From Trichomonas vaginalis G3 (taxonomy: Eukaryota; Parabasalia; Trichomonadida; Trichomonadidae), in NCBI RefSeq assembly GCF_026262505.1, contig NC_067206.1, forward strand, positions 39,879,660 through 39,943,659: 64,000 bases of DNA, read 5' to 3'. Position numbers and translations under genes: made by a program. The notes under the pieces were generated by a model. It saw only the letters and a program-made list of their open reading frames with translations. It was not told the origin of the DNA and did not search any database. Below, in pieces: positions 8,248-17,825 of this stretch; position 1 is the first letter of the stretch; the number at the start of each line of letters is the position of its first letter.

Positions 8248-9204
8248 ATGTCAGATATTAGTCCTGAAATTGATTTCCAGTTTGGAAAGTATTCCACTAT
8301 TAACGGGAGGCTTCTCAAAACCGAGTATCAGCCAATTTGCAGTGGCAGTACTTGCAGATTTAATTATCCCTGTACGGTCAGTTTCTCATGTACACCGATA
8401 AAACTAGATCTGAAAGTTGGAAGATACTATTTTGAAGTTTATGGAGCTGCTGGGGGACATTATATAAGTACTCAAGGCTATGAGGGCAACTTGGACTATG
8501 ATGGTTATTTTGGTTATGGAGGTTTTGGAGGTTATGCAGCTATGCAAGTTTCTTTGTCTCAAAAAATATCTTTATATCTTTATATTGGAGGCTAAGGAGG
8601 AGTTTGGCCAGATTTCCACGAGAATGCTTTTAATGGCGGTGGTTGGGGCGGTTTGTCAAATTCAGGAGGAGGCGCCACTGACTTTCGAATTAAACTAGAT
8701 GATTTAAAATCTCGATTTTTGATTGCTGGCGGTGGTGGAGGGCAAGATAATCGTAAAGCAGCTGGTTCAGGTGGCGGAATAACAGGTGGTGATTTTGATA
8801 ATAAAGAATACTCTGGTGCAAATCAAACACATCATGGAAAATATCTTGATTATCCCCCCGGCACATTTGGTATTGGATTCATTGGAGAAGACAACATGAT
8901 ACATAACTACTTTCCAGGCGGAGGTGGTGGATTATACGGAGGAGGTCTTGGAGCAGGTGGTTCTGGTTTTGTTTATTCTGAGGACAGATTGACCACTGAA
9001 ATTGATCCTTTGCCTGCATCAATTAGAGTTGAAAATTCTGAATTAAAATTTGCAAATAATAGAGGTCATGGCTATGCTATCATTACGTCATTATCTCCTT
9101 CAGAATGCAAGTGCGTTCAAAAATGCTTTTGTTCGAATGAACGCTTGCTTCTCAGGAATGTTCATGCAGTTCCATTCATGTATAGTTATTTGTTTAAATC
9201 ATAA
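8248..9204 (+). pseudogene. Glycine-rich secreted/surface-type protein with one in-frame stop
   Basis: One reading frame covers 318 codons but is cut by TAA at 8593-8595. The protein has a beta-rich front (VGRYYFEVYGAAGG) and then long glycine runs (GGGWGG, AGGGGG, GGGGGLYGGG), the pattern of glycine-rich domains found in large trichomonad gene families and in ALK-type receptors. The end is cysteine-containing (SECKCVQKCFC). Both sides of the stop keep glycine-rich coding character, so the break looks recent or is a single-base error. It lies just beyond Maverick A and belongs to the host. Confidence 0.7.
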
Positions 9205-9452
9205 TAAAATCCTTTTTCATGCCTTTCATTTGCTGCTGGTTTGCTTTTTATCAATCTTTTTGCATATCACACATCCTTTCAGCTCCAATTCAGTTTAGAC
9301 TTAATGATTATTATTTATGTATCGATGAACAGTAAAGCTTAGATGAACCAAGTGATTGTTGAAAAACATTTTTTTTTATTTTTTCATCAGGTAAAAAAAC
9401 TTGGTTTATTATGAATTTTAGTTTTCCAATTTTTCCCATATGAACCACTAAA

Positions 9453-11963
9453 ATGATAATTTTCTTAGTTTATTTCTCCAAATCCCTCAATACCGATGAA
9501 TTCGGCGTTGAGTATTCAGATGATTACACTGATCTTAGGAAAACTCGAGAAACAATTCCAAGCCAATATGTTGTTAGAGCTGCATGTACCACCATACTTG
9601 GTGGGGACACAAATTTAAAGAGTGCGTTTGCAAATTGTCTTACAAAACTCAAGAATATTTCATTTGAAATAGGAAGTCAGATCAAATATATCTACCCATG
9701 GGTATTTTCATCGTCTAGTTTAGAATACATTGATTTTTCGAACTGTTTCCTTCTTTTAGACCTAAATTATTCTATTTTTGCTCAATGCAACAATCTTAAA
9801 AACGTAACATTACCACCAAATCTTCAGTACATCAGAGCAGGCTGCTTCTATAATTGTGCCTCTCTCAAATACATTAAATTACCAGATTCTTTGCTTGAGA
9901 TCGACGACTACATCAAAGGATACGATCACGTCTTTCAAGGAAGTCTGAATCAAATTGACATTTCACCTGACTGCAAACTTCAAAAAATCGGAGCAGATGC
10001 GTTTATGGGAACAAGGCTGACTTATTTCTTCATTCCAAAGGACGTCAACCAAATTGTTTCTTCAGCCTTCTCCGGTGTGGCCATTTCCAACTTCGAAATC
10101 GACCCGAGAAACGGAAATTTCAAGACAGATGGTTTGATTATTTACCAAGGCAATTCTAACTCTACTTTGAAGATTGTTTCTAGGACGTATAACTGGGATT
10201 TCGTTGTTCCTGACTTTGTTACTTATATCGCTCCCCACGCTTTCAGAGGAGTTCCAATTCCTTCGATAACAATCCACGACAACATCTGGAAAATCGATGT
10301 CCGTTCTCTGTCATCTACCATGATACAAGAGTTCAAATGCAACGGTATCATGACTCTGATAATGAGCGCTTGTTTCGCATCCTGTTCCAGACTGGAGAAG
10401 GTTTATTTGACTGAGAAAATCACTGAGATACATGAATCAGCTTTCTCTGGCTGTCCTCTTCTTAATTTAATTGTTTTACCTGATTCACTGACTACAATTG
10501 GCAAAAACGCTTTCGCCAGCTGCGTTTCTCTGACGAATATTTCGATTCCTCCAAAAGTCAACTCAATTGGCGCCGGTGTTTACCTCAATTGCAATTCTTC
10601 CCTTGTTGTGGACACAGACAGAAATGAGTACTGCTCAATTGACGACCAGATTCTGATTGTTGACAATAAACAGAACATGGTTGACTACTTCGGGAGTGAT
10701 GCAACGAAAGATTTGCATGTTCCATCGACTTGCAATAAGATTTCTGCGAGTACTTTCAAGTCGAAGGAGTTCAGGAGTCTGATTTTTGATGGAAACCCTT
10801 CTCTTGTTGTCGAATCGAGTGTTTTTGAGTCGAGCAAAATCAAAACAATTGAGTTCCCAATAGGATTGAGGACTCTTGGAGAAAACTGTTTCCTCAACTG
10901 CAATTTATTGCAAAGTGTGAAATTCCACGCGGACTGCACCATCAGTATCATTCCTTTGAACTGTTTCAAAAACTGCATCAATATGGAAATAATTATTTTG
11001 CCTCAATCCATCACAAAAATTGCGAATTACGCTTTCCTTTCCTGCACGAAGATATCGAACATCGGACTGGAAAACACAAAACTCCAGTCGCTTGGAAACC
11101 AATGTTTTGCAAAGAGTGGCTTGAAAACAGCAAATCTCCCTTCAACAGTGAATTTCATTGACATTTCCGCTTTCGAATCTTCTCTTTTGACAACATTTTC
11201 CACATCAACAGCAACAATTCCCGTAAAATGCTGCTATTCGTGCCAAAACCTAGAGACTTTAATTATAAACAACGGCGTAGAAGTCATTGAGGAAAGCGCT
11301 TTCCAGAACTGCGACATAAAAGAATTAACCCTCCCTGCATCCATCACTACTTTATCAGAGAATTCTTTTGCAGACAATGAAAACTTTGCAACTCTGAAAC
11401 TGGAGCAAAACTCAAACCTTACAGAAGTGAGGGGCGGCTGCTTTTTGAGCTGTCCATTGCTGAAGAGGATACAGCTGTTTGAAGGGAAAAACAAGTTTTT
11501 GTTTGACAATGGAGCATTGCTGAGTATTGATCAAACAATTCTCTACACTTTCCTTCCTTCAAGCGACATCAGAACTTTCGTTGTTTCTGTGAAAACTCAG
11601 AAAATTTTGTCAAGATCTTTTTATTTCTGTAGGAAGTTGAATCAAATTTTGTTTAACGGAAATTATATTTCTGTCATAGGTTTTGAGGCGTTCAAAGGCT
11701 GCACAAATCTGAATTTTGTTTTCGTGAGCTCTCCAAGTATAACACAAATTGACAAAGACGCCTTCGCAGACTGTCCTGAACTCAAAAAATGTGGCTCATT
11801 CAGCATTCCGAAGGAGAGTTTCCAGATCTTTAAATCTAGAGGCGTAACAGACTTATCTTTGAGAGAAGATTGCAAGAACGAGTGCAATTCAGTACCAATA
11901 CGTAATACAGGGCATATTTCATTATCAAACATTGCTGTTTTAATAGTATTGACTCTTGGATAA
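9453..11963 (+). CDS. BspA-like leucine-rich-repeat surface protein, 836 aa
   Basis: Roughly twenty-three-residue repeats of the type F.NC..L..I.LP.SL..I...AF run through most of the protein, the TpLRR pattern of BspA-like proteins, a very large family in Trichomonas tied to the cell surface. The front (MIIFLVYFSKSLN) is hydrophobic and may be a short signal. The end has a hydrophobic segment (ISLSNIAVLIVLTLG) and stops at once, so it would be a membrane anchor with no cytoplasmic tail, unlike longer members. CCACT lies eight bases before the ATG, close to the host initiator consensus. The gene appears intact. Confidence 0.85.
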   Translation: MIIFLVYFSKSLNTDEFGVEYSDDYTDLRKTRETIPSQYVVRAACTTILGGDTNLKSAFANCLTKLKNISFEIGSQIKYIYPWVFSSSSLEYIDFSNCFLLLDLNYSIFAQCNNLKNVTLPPNLQYIRAGCFYNCASLKYIKLPDSLLEIDDYIKGYDHVFQGSLNQIDISPDCKLQKIGADAFMGTRLTYFFIPKDVNQIVSSAFSGVAISNFEIDPRNGNFKTDGLIIYQGNSNSTLKIVSRTYNWDFVVPDFVTYIAPHAFRGVPIPSITIHDNIWKIDVRSLSSTMIQEFKCNGIMTLIMSACFASCSRLEKVYLTEKITEIHESAFSGCPLLNLIVLPDSLTTIGKNAFASCVSLTNISIPPKVNSIGAGVYLNCNSSLVVDTDRNEYCSIDDQILIVDNKQNMVDYFGSDATKDLHVPSTCNKISASTFKSKEFRSLIFDGNPSLVVESSVFESSKIKTIEFPIGLRTLGENCFLNCNLLQSVKFHADCTISIIPLNCFKNCINMEIIILPQSITKIANYAFLSCTKISNIGLENTKLQSLGNQCFAKSGLKTANLPSTVNFIDISAFESSLLTTFSTSTATIPVKCCYSCQNLETLIINNGVEVIEESAFQNCDIKELTLPASITTLSENSFADNENFATLKLEQNSNLTEVRGGCFLSCPLLKRIQLFEGKNKFLFDNGALLSIDQTILYTFLPSSDIRTFVVSVKTQKILSRSFYFCRKLNQILFNGNYISVIGFEAFKGCTNLNFVFVSSPSITQIDKDAFADCPELKKCGSFSIPKESFQIFKSRGVTDLSLREDCKNECNSVPIRNTGHISLSNIAVLIVLTLG

Positions 11964-12023
11964 AAATATAAAATTCTAGTAGTTAAAGTGTATTAACAAT
12001 TTTTCAAATACAAATATATAAAT

Positions 12024-12207
12024 AAAGATCCTTCAAGAACCACAGACCAGACTCAATAACCACAGATCAAATTGAATACCTTCTTCTCAAAAAATCATAT
12101 ATTATATCTATTTTGATCATTTTATATTGTATGAACATTTGTTTTCTATGGGGTCTCAATCTGGTCTGTGGTTTTTGAGAGGAGTATCTGATTCTTGAAG
12201 GATCTTT
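12024..12207. repeat. Imperfect inverted repeat downstream of BspA gene
   Basis: AAAGATCCTTCAAGAA at 12024-12039 is complementary to TTCTTGAAGGATCTTT at the right end, and inside it AACCACAGA(T/C)CA recurs inverted on both sides. The arms are about 60 bp with a loop of about 70 bp. It could fold as a large hairpin; it might be a small non-autonomous transposon or a 3' processing structure. No open frame inside looks real. Confidence 0.5.
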
Positions 12208-12312
12208 AATTTGAATAAAAGCATTTAAAATTTTCCGAAAGCCTTCAATAATTGAATTCAGATTTTTTTGAAAGGTTAAAGGGAATATGATATTTGTTTT
12301 CAAATACGTATC

Positions 12313-12317
12313 ATTTA
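12313..12317. repeat. Target-site duplication, left (ATTTA)
   Basis: ATTTA sits directly outside the left terminal repeat of Maverick B and is repeated at 36848-36852 directly outside the right one. Five or six bases are usual for Maverick integrases. Confidence 0.75.
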
Positions 12318-12422
12318 AGGTCAGGTATGAGGGGCTTCCAGGGGCTGCGCCCCTTCTAGCCCTAAGAATTTTGCCCAAGACCCAAGAGGAGGACCGAACC
12401 CCAGCCGACCAGCCGGTGACAA
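12318..12422. repeat. Maverick B left terminal inverted repeat
   Basis: It begins AGGTCAGGTATGAGGGG and matches the reverse complement of 36744-36847, with one extra C and one G/A difference. The hairpin GGGGCTGCGCCCC lies within the first 40 bases. GC content is far above the surrounding DNA. Confidence 0.9.
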
Positions 12423-12505
12423 CACTTTGACCGAGTAGTTTTTTGTGCTGAACAAAAAGTGTCATATAAACATCTGTCAAAAACCGCTTTTTAACTTCAC
12501 TTAAA

Positions 12506-15500
12506 ATGCCACGTAAGCTACGTAAGAATATACGTAAGAGGAAGGGAGCATTGAAACATCCAATAGTAAAACTGACACCGCAACAACAGTTGCAACAACA
12601 AATGATGAATGACCCCACTATGTTGCAACAAATGTCAAGCAACCCTATGCTTTTAAACCGAGTTATTGGTGCACAGAGTGGAGGTTTAAGAGCGGCACTT
12701 TTAGCGAAAATGGCAGGCTATGGTGGAGCTGCAGACGGAACAGCTTATAACCCTCAAAGTCAAATGAATTTGAGTTCACTCAAAAATCAAATAACAGATG
12801 TCAAAAAGTCAAACATAGACATACAGAAACAAATAAGTGAAAACGAAAAGAAACTAGAATATGACAGACACACAAAGAAACTCAATGAGTTAAACGTAGA
12901 GAAAAAGAAGAAAGAAGAACAACTGAAAGAACTAAGTACAGAGGAATATGCGAAAAAAGTGTCAGAAAAAGCAGCAGAAGTAGCAAAAATGGAACAAGAT
13001 GTTATAAATTTGAAAAACCATACTACTCAATATAAAGTACTGAAAGATGAAGAGATAAAACAAAAAGCCCTGAAGACATATATGGATAGCGATGAGTATA
13101 AAAAAGAAGTTGAAGCAAATGTAAAGGCAGAAAAACTTTTACAGTTGCAAAACCAAACCGTACAGTATGAAAACTTAGCACAAGAAAGTAAAAATAACGA
13201 CGCAGCCATGCAAAAGGCAATGAAAAGCGCAGATATTATAAAAGCTAATAATGACTGGTTAGATGCCCAAGCCAACGCTAAAGCAGCCCAACTTATAGGG
13301 TCAATAAGGACAAAAATACAAGCAGATGAAGACAGTTCAAATGAAGCTTTAATGAATGCTGACTTTAAGAACGCCTTCGAAGCTCTTCATAGTAAGGTGA
13401 AACTAGTGAACGACTTCTCATCTGGAAAGAAACTGAAGTCTGAAGGTTTCGACAAAGAGTTAAGAGAAGTAGCACAAAATATGACGAAAATAACAGATGC
13501 AGCAACGAGACAGGCAGTTCAAAGTGCCTATGACGCCGTTAGAGCAACTGTTGTGGAAAGTCAAGAAAAAGAGTTACAACAGACCAAAACAGACCTAGTA
13601 AATGCTTTCTTAAGAACGAAAAGTCAGGTAGGACATTATGCTGCAGATGGAACATATGTGCCAGCTGGTGGAACTTATATACTAGCTAGTGGAACTTATA
13701 TACCACCAAACCCTCCAAGAGAAGCACCTGCACCAGGACTACCTAAAACATTTACATCGTCACATGGACACAGACACAGGCATGCACAACAACAACAACC
13801 AACACAACAACCAACAGTTCAAAATCCAGCACAGCAACCAACAGTTCAAAATCCAGCACCACAACAACAACCAAAACCAACAGTTCAAAATCCAGCACAA
13901 CAACCACCTCCACAACCAGCACAGCAACCACCTCCACAACCAGCACAACAACCAGCACAAACAGAGCAAGGAAACCAAGAATTCTTAAAAATGCTTAAGA
14001 AAAAATATGGTTACCCAGATACTCTTGACTTTAGTGACAGATATAAAGAAGCTATTAGAAAGTTCAAGGAAGGAAATACTGACCCGAACCTATTTAGCTT
14101 TATGGCTCAGCACCAAATTGGATATAATCTCAAACCTGGAAAATACAAGCTCGCTAAGGGATATGATTTAATAGCATATCATCCAAATGACATGAATGAA
14201 TTTACTCCGAGATATTTGGTGTCAGAGATAAATGATGATTCAACTCTCTTCATGAAACGCGTAAAAAATAGAGACGGAACGAAAGAAGAAAGGCTTATGA
14301 ATGCGGATGACTTAAATAGGGAACTTGTTAAAAACGGTCTCGGAATATATGAAATGCCAGCAGATGAGGTACAAGAAACTCCACAGGAAGAAGTTCAGAT
14401 ACAACCAGACATGGAAGAAATAGTTCAGCAACAACAGCTAGAAGAGCCTGAAGGAAACGAACAAGTCCCTCCTTTGGAAACTAACTTCACAGAACTAGAT
14501 GAAGATTTGGAACAGCCGAAAAATCTTGACCCTCAACAAGAGTATGCGGAGAATATGGAATCTTTCCAAGAGTCTAAGAAAAATTCGGCTGACAAAGTAG
14601 AAGAATATCGAAAAATGTTCGCCGACATACAAAAGACTCCAACATCAGATGAAAATATTCAGCAAAGAATGGAAGAACTGAAAGATAATGTACGCAAATA
14701 CAATAACCCTTTTTACTTACGACCATATAACGTTCAATCTGTGGCTGAACTCGGTGAAAATAAAAGGTTAAATTTCAACAAAACATATAGAAATGAAACA
14801 TTGTTTAAAGTTCATTCAGAACCCAACCAATATGGAAACAAACCTACTTTTGTTTCTGCAGACTATGGAACTACAATGAGATGGGGTCATAAAGCTAATC
14901 CGGATAGGTGGTTCATAAACTTACAACCACAATTCCAAGAAGTTGTAGACGCAATGGAAGTGAATGGTGAACCAGATATAGCTGGTATTTTCAGCGCGGC
15001 TTTAATGCCATTGAAAGATATGAAACATGCAGATATTTTGGACCAGTATGAAATGAACATGGCTGAAGGAAATATAACACCTGACGTTCTAAAACATTTA
15101 TCTCAAAGAACTACACAGAACCATAGAGATGGTATATTTGGTGAAGAGTTTAGAAAGAAAGTTAGGGAGAGAGAAGGAAGAGAACCTATTGTACATGACC
15201 TTGCAAACGAAAGTTTGCAAAATGTCATAAAAACTTACTTTGCAGACAATGAACCGAGAATGGATGAATATTTAAGAAAACTCAAATGGACAGTACCAAA
15301 TGAAATGTTAGTATTGAAAAACATGTTCCTTGACAAAATAAAACCAACTACAGAAATAAATGACGCAAGACTGAAACAGTGGGTAAAAGCTTTCCCATTC
15401 ACAAAAGATATTATTGGTTACATGGAAAGAAAACCAGAATGGCTACAAAAACATATATTTGGAAACGAGCTTATTCCATATGGACAAGCTCTGTTTGAAG

Positions 15501-15739
15501 AGCTTGAACCGGAAACTCAGGAAAGAGTCATGCAAACAATAAGCGAAGACTCAAATACAAACTATGACAAAATCTTTCTAAGATATAGGTTACCTGAGAT
15601 GGGCGACCAGAGCCCAAAGGCAAAAAGGACATGGGAAATTTACAACATACTAGGTGAACATGAGGCAAAGATGCAACAACTTGAAGCAGAGGGCAAGTTA
15701 CCAAAAGCGACACCAAAGAAGAAGAGTAGAACAAAGTGA
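12506..15739 (+). CDS. Large hydrophilic Maverick protein, 1077 aa, function unknown
   Basis: The front is strongly basic (MPRKLRKNIRKRKG), followed by Gln-rich and then long charged coiled-coil-like stretches to about residue 370. Next come a GTY(V/I) repeat, a His-rich patch (HGHRHRHAQQQQ) and repeats of QPTVQNPA and QPPPQPAQ around residues 430-490, then a folded-looking C-terminal half with many aromatic residues, ending in Lys. It is the first gene after the left terminal repeat, led by TTTTTAACTTCACTTAAA. It may be a virion core or scaffold protein; no family was recognised. A Ser/Glu-rich frame continues past the stop in another register. Confidence 0.8.
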   Translation: MPRKLRKNIRKRKGALKHPIVKLTPQQQLQQQMMNDPTMLQQMSSNPMLLNRVIGAQSGGLRAALLAKMAGYGGAADGTAYNPQSQMNLSSLKNQITDVKKSNIDIQKQISENEKKLEYDRHTKKLNELNVEKKKKEEQLKELSTEEYAKKVSEKAAEVAKMEQDVINLKNHTTQYKVLKDEEIKQKALKTYMDSDEYKKEVEANVKAEKLLQLQNQTVQYENLAQESKNNDAAMQKAMKSADIIKANNDWLDAQANAKAAQLIGSIRTKIQADEDSSNEALMNADFKNAFEALHSKVKLVNDFSSGKKLKSEGFDKELREVAQNMTKITDAATRQAVQSAYDAVRATVVESQEKELQQTKTDLVNAFLRTKSQVGHYAADGTYVPAGGTYILASGTYIPPNPPREAPAPGLPKTFTSSHGHRHRHAQQQQPTQQPTVQNPAQQPTVQNPAPQQQPKPTVQNPAQQPPPQPAQQPPPQPAQQPAQTEQGNQEFLKMLKKKYGYPDTLDFSDRYKEAIRKFKEGNTDPNLFSFMAQHQIGYNLKPGKYKLAKGYDLIAYHPNDMNEFTPRYLVSEINDDSTLFMKRVKNRDGTKEERLMNADDLNRELVKNGLGIYEMPADEVQETPQEEVQIQPDMEEIVQQQQLEEPEGNEQVPPLETNFTELDEDLEQPKNLDPQQEYAENMESFQESKKNSADKVEEYRKMFADIQKTPTSDENIQQRMEELKDNVRKYNNPFYLRPYNVQSVAELGENKRLNFNKTYRNETLFKVHSEPNQYGNKPTFVSADYGTTMRWGHKANPDRWFINLQPQFQEVVDAMEVNGEPDIAGIFSAALMPLKDMKHADILDQYEMNMAEGNITPDVLKHLSQRTTQNHRDGIFGEEFRKKVREREGREPIVHDLANESLQNVIKTYFADNEPRMDEYLRKLKWTVPNEMLVLKNMFLDKIKPTTEINDARLKQWVKAFPFTKDIIGYMERKPEWLQKHIFGNELIPYGQALFEELEPETQERVMQTISEDSNTNYDKIFLRYRLPEMGDQSPKAKRTWEIYNILGEHEAKMQQLEAEGKLPKATPKKKSRTK

Positions 15740-15887
15740 AAGTAGTGAAGAAGTAACTTCATCTAGTGAAAGTAGTGGCAATGAAGGAAAAAGAAGAGTT
15801 AAAAACTCAGTCAGGAAGAAAGTAAAGCTTGGTACGAAACAATTATGACATATAAATCCAACTATTCTATATTTTTACCCATATGAA

Positions 15888-17408
15888 ATGTACGCCGCTC
15901 AGAATATAACGCCAACAGTTTTGGATGCCATGAACGGAAATGTTTCCGAATGGTATAACGAATGCGACAATGCCATTAGAAGGTCAGAAATAGTTCCTGG
16001 AACTTACGAATATACAACTGCTGTTTCTTATGGAAACGTAGGTGAGTTTGGAGAAGGTTCTTCAACAACAGTAGATATTGCTTGCGACAGGTTTCATATT
16101 ATTTCTATTGACAACTCATTCTTATACGTGGAACAAGACATTGAAATAAAACCTTCTGCCAAGTTGTCTGACAAGAAAGGTTGCAATGGAATTTTCTATA
16201 TCGGATACCAATATGCTCCAGAAGTTTTCATGGGATATAAGATATATTCTAACTCTGACTTAGTTCAAACAGTAACATGGGCAAACTATGAATGGTTCGC
16301 TTTGAGAAACTCAGTACAACCACAAGCTAGAGAACAAACAGACCAGTATGCAACTATTGAGAAAATAAGAAGACTTGACCCTAACGTTCCAGGAGTTTAT
16401 GTTAACCTTTCTGGACAAACTGCAGCAGCAGTAACCAAAGTAAAACTGAAACTTAGAGTTCCTTTGTCATCTTTCCTCATCTTCAGGTTTTTAAGATACT
16501 TACCAAACTGGGCAGGAAAAATTTCTATTGAACTTACTCCAAGCAAAAATAACTTAGTCATTGCACCAACACAAGACCCATTCACTATTACAGACGTAAA
16601 GGGAACAAATCAAACGTCATTCGCCGAATTTTGCAAAGACAAAGTTGACTTAGACTTTGGTTTCTCAAACCTCAACACTGAAGTAAACTATTATTTCAAT
16701 GCTGGTGGAACTGCTTGGGACCCAGTTAAGTTTACATGCGAAAAATTTGAATGCAAGAGAATAGAAAGCAGACTTGCAGTCTATATGTTGGACCCAGATA
16801 TTTCAAATGCTTTAGCTGCCAAATATATTGCAGTTCCACTTATGTTCCCTATACACCAAATATCTGTCAAAGACTTTGCAGGTGAAGTTGGAAACCAAAG
16901 TGCTGACCCAGGTGCAAGAACAGATATTGCTTTAACAACTGCAATGAAACATGCAGATACTATGTTTGTACTGTTCAGACGAACTATAAATGACTATTCT
17001 TGTTTCTACAACCCTGGTATTAAATATCATATAAACATAGATGGCAAATATTATCCAAGAGAAGAATATTCTACAGTTGAGGATATGAGGTCATACAACT
17101 TGACATTAGATGCTATGAACTTTAACAACAACTTCACAACAACTATTAACCCTGAAATGCAAAGTTCTATTATGCCATATGTGAAAGTATGGACTCATAC
17201 AGGAAGTCAAAAAACTCAATATACAAATGGAGACCGTTCAAACTTTTGGCTTGGCATTCCATTTGCTGACTCAGAAGACTTTATGGGTGGTATTTCAACT
17301 GTTGGTACAGTTCAAATACAATATACTGGTGACAGAGACGGTCCAGATGAATTGAAAGCAAAGAAGTTTACAAAACCAATAGCACTTTTCACGGAAGATG
17401 CTCTTTGA
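15888..17408 (+). CDS. Probable double-jelly-roll major capsid protein, 506 aa
   Basis: Length, position and beta-rich pattern fit the Maverick major capsid protein (the PY protein of earlier work). A central segment, KLKLRVPLSSFLIFRFLRYLP followed by a strand ending TPSKNNLVIAP, resembles the junction region between jelly rolls in Polinton capsid proteins. It is followed by other structural-type genes, including the probable penton at 18412. TTTTTACCCATATGAA precedes the ATG. The gene is fully open. The assignment comes from pattern and context; a structure-based comparison would settle it. Confidence 0.6.
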   Translation: MYAAQNITPTVLDAMNGNVSEWYNECDNAIRRSEIVPGTYEYTTAVSYGNVGEFGEGSSTTVDIACDRFHIISIDNSFLYVEQDIEIKPSAKLSDKKGCNGIFYIGYQYAPEVFMGYKIYSNSDLVQTVTWANYEWFALRNSVQPQAREQTDQYATIEKIRRLDPNVPGVYVNLSGQTAAAVTKVKLKLRVPLSSFLIFRFLRYLPNWAGKISIELTPSKNNLVIAPTQDPFTITDVKGTNQTSFAEFCKDKVDLDFGFSNLNTEVNYYFNAGGTAWDPVKFTCEKFECKRIESRLAVYMLDPDISNALAAKYIAVPLMFPIHQISVKDFAGEVGNQSADPGARTDIALTTAMKHADTMFVLFRRTINDYSCFYNPGIKYHINIDGKYYPREEYSTVEDMRSYNLTLDAMNFNNNFTTTINPEMQSSIMPYVKVWTHTGSQKTQYTNGDRSNFWLGIPFADSEDFMGGISTVGTVQIQYTGDRDGPDELKAKKFTKPIALFTEDAL

Positions 17409-17807
17409 AGATTCGTTCGATGAAACCTGCTGGGGCTCCTCAGATTGGCATAACGACAGCTTCCATCGAGCAGATTTTGGCAGCAGGTCAGTAAGTTGTT
17501 CTTGAACTGACTTCTCTCCATCGTAAATAGTTATGACACCTGTTTTGACATAATATTGTATTATAAACTTTCCTTTAGTAATATCGGTCAGTTTTGAAGT
17601 TATATTTTTGTCTGCTTCAAGAACTTTCACCATCTCGGTTATACCAACTTTCTTTGCTTTATGAAAATATTTAGGTTCAGCAAAGACTGCTATTCTATAA
17701 CATTTTCCATTGTTTGTGTAAAGAACTATTCTGTCAATGTATTTGTATTGTTTGTGAGTATAAACCTTGTTTTGCTTCAATTCGAAGAGATATCCGAATT
17801 CGTCCAT
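17295..17807 (-). CDS. Maverick protein of unknown function, up to 170 aa, overlapping capsid gene end
   Basis: The front 110 residues look like real protein (MDEFGYLFELKQNKVYTHK..., a small beta-rich domain). The last 60 residues run antisense into the capsid gene and turn Ser/Cys-rich, so the true end may be nearer 17400-17480 with a small indel. It diverges from the gene at 17826 with 18 bases between start codons. No family was recognised. Confidence 0.6.
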   Translation of the reverse strand: MDEFGYLFELKQNKVYTHKQYKYIDRIVLYTNNGKCYRIAVFAEPKYFHKAKKVGITEMVKVLEADKNITSKLTDITKGKFIIQYYVKTGVITIYDGEKSVQEQLTDLLPKSARWKLSLCQSEEPQQVSSNESSKSIFREKCYWFCKLLCFQFIWTVSVTSILYLNCTNS

Positions 17808-17825
17808 CTTTTTATTCTAAATAAA
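17808..17825. promoter_or_regulatory. 18-bp bidirectional Maverick promoter
   Basis: It contains TTTTTATTCTAAATAAA between divergent ATGs at 17807 (minus) and 17826 (plus), nearly the same sequence as 5642-5659. TTTTTA is eleven bases before the plus-strand ATG. Confidence 0.6.

Noticed and set aside
12067-12642. Minus-strand 191-codon frame over the left terminal repeat
   Set aside because: It overlaps the terminal repeat and the start of the large gene; composition is not protein-like.
13689-13988. Asn/His/Gln-rich frames and Val/Leu-rich antisense frames in the QP repeat
   Set aside because: Shadows of the CAA/CCA-rich repeat of the 1077-residue gene.
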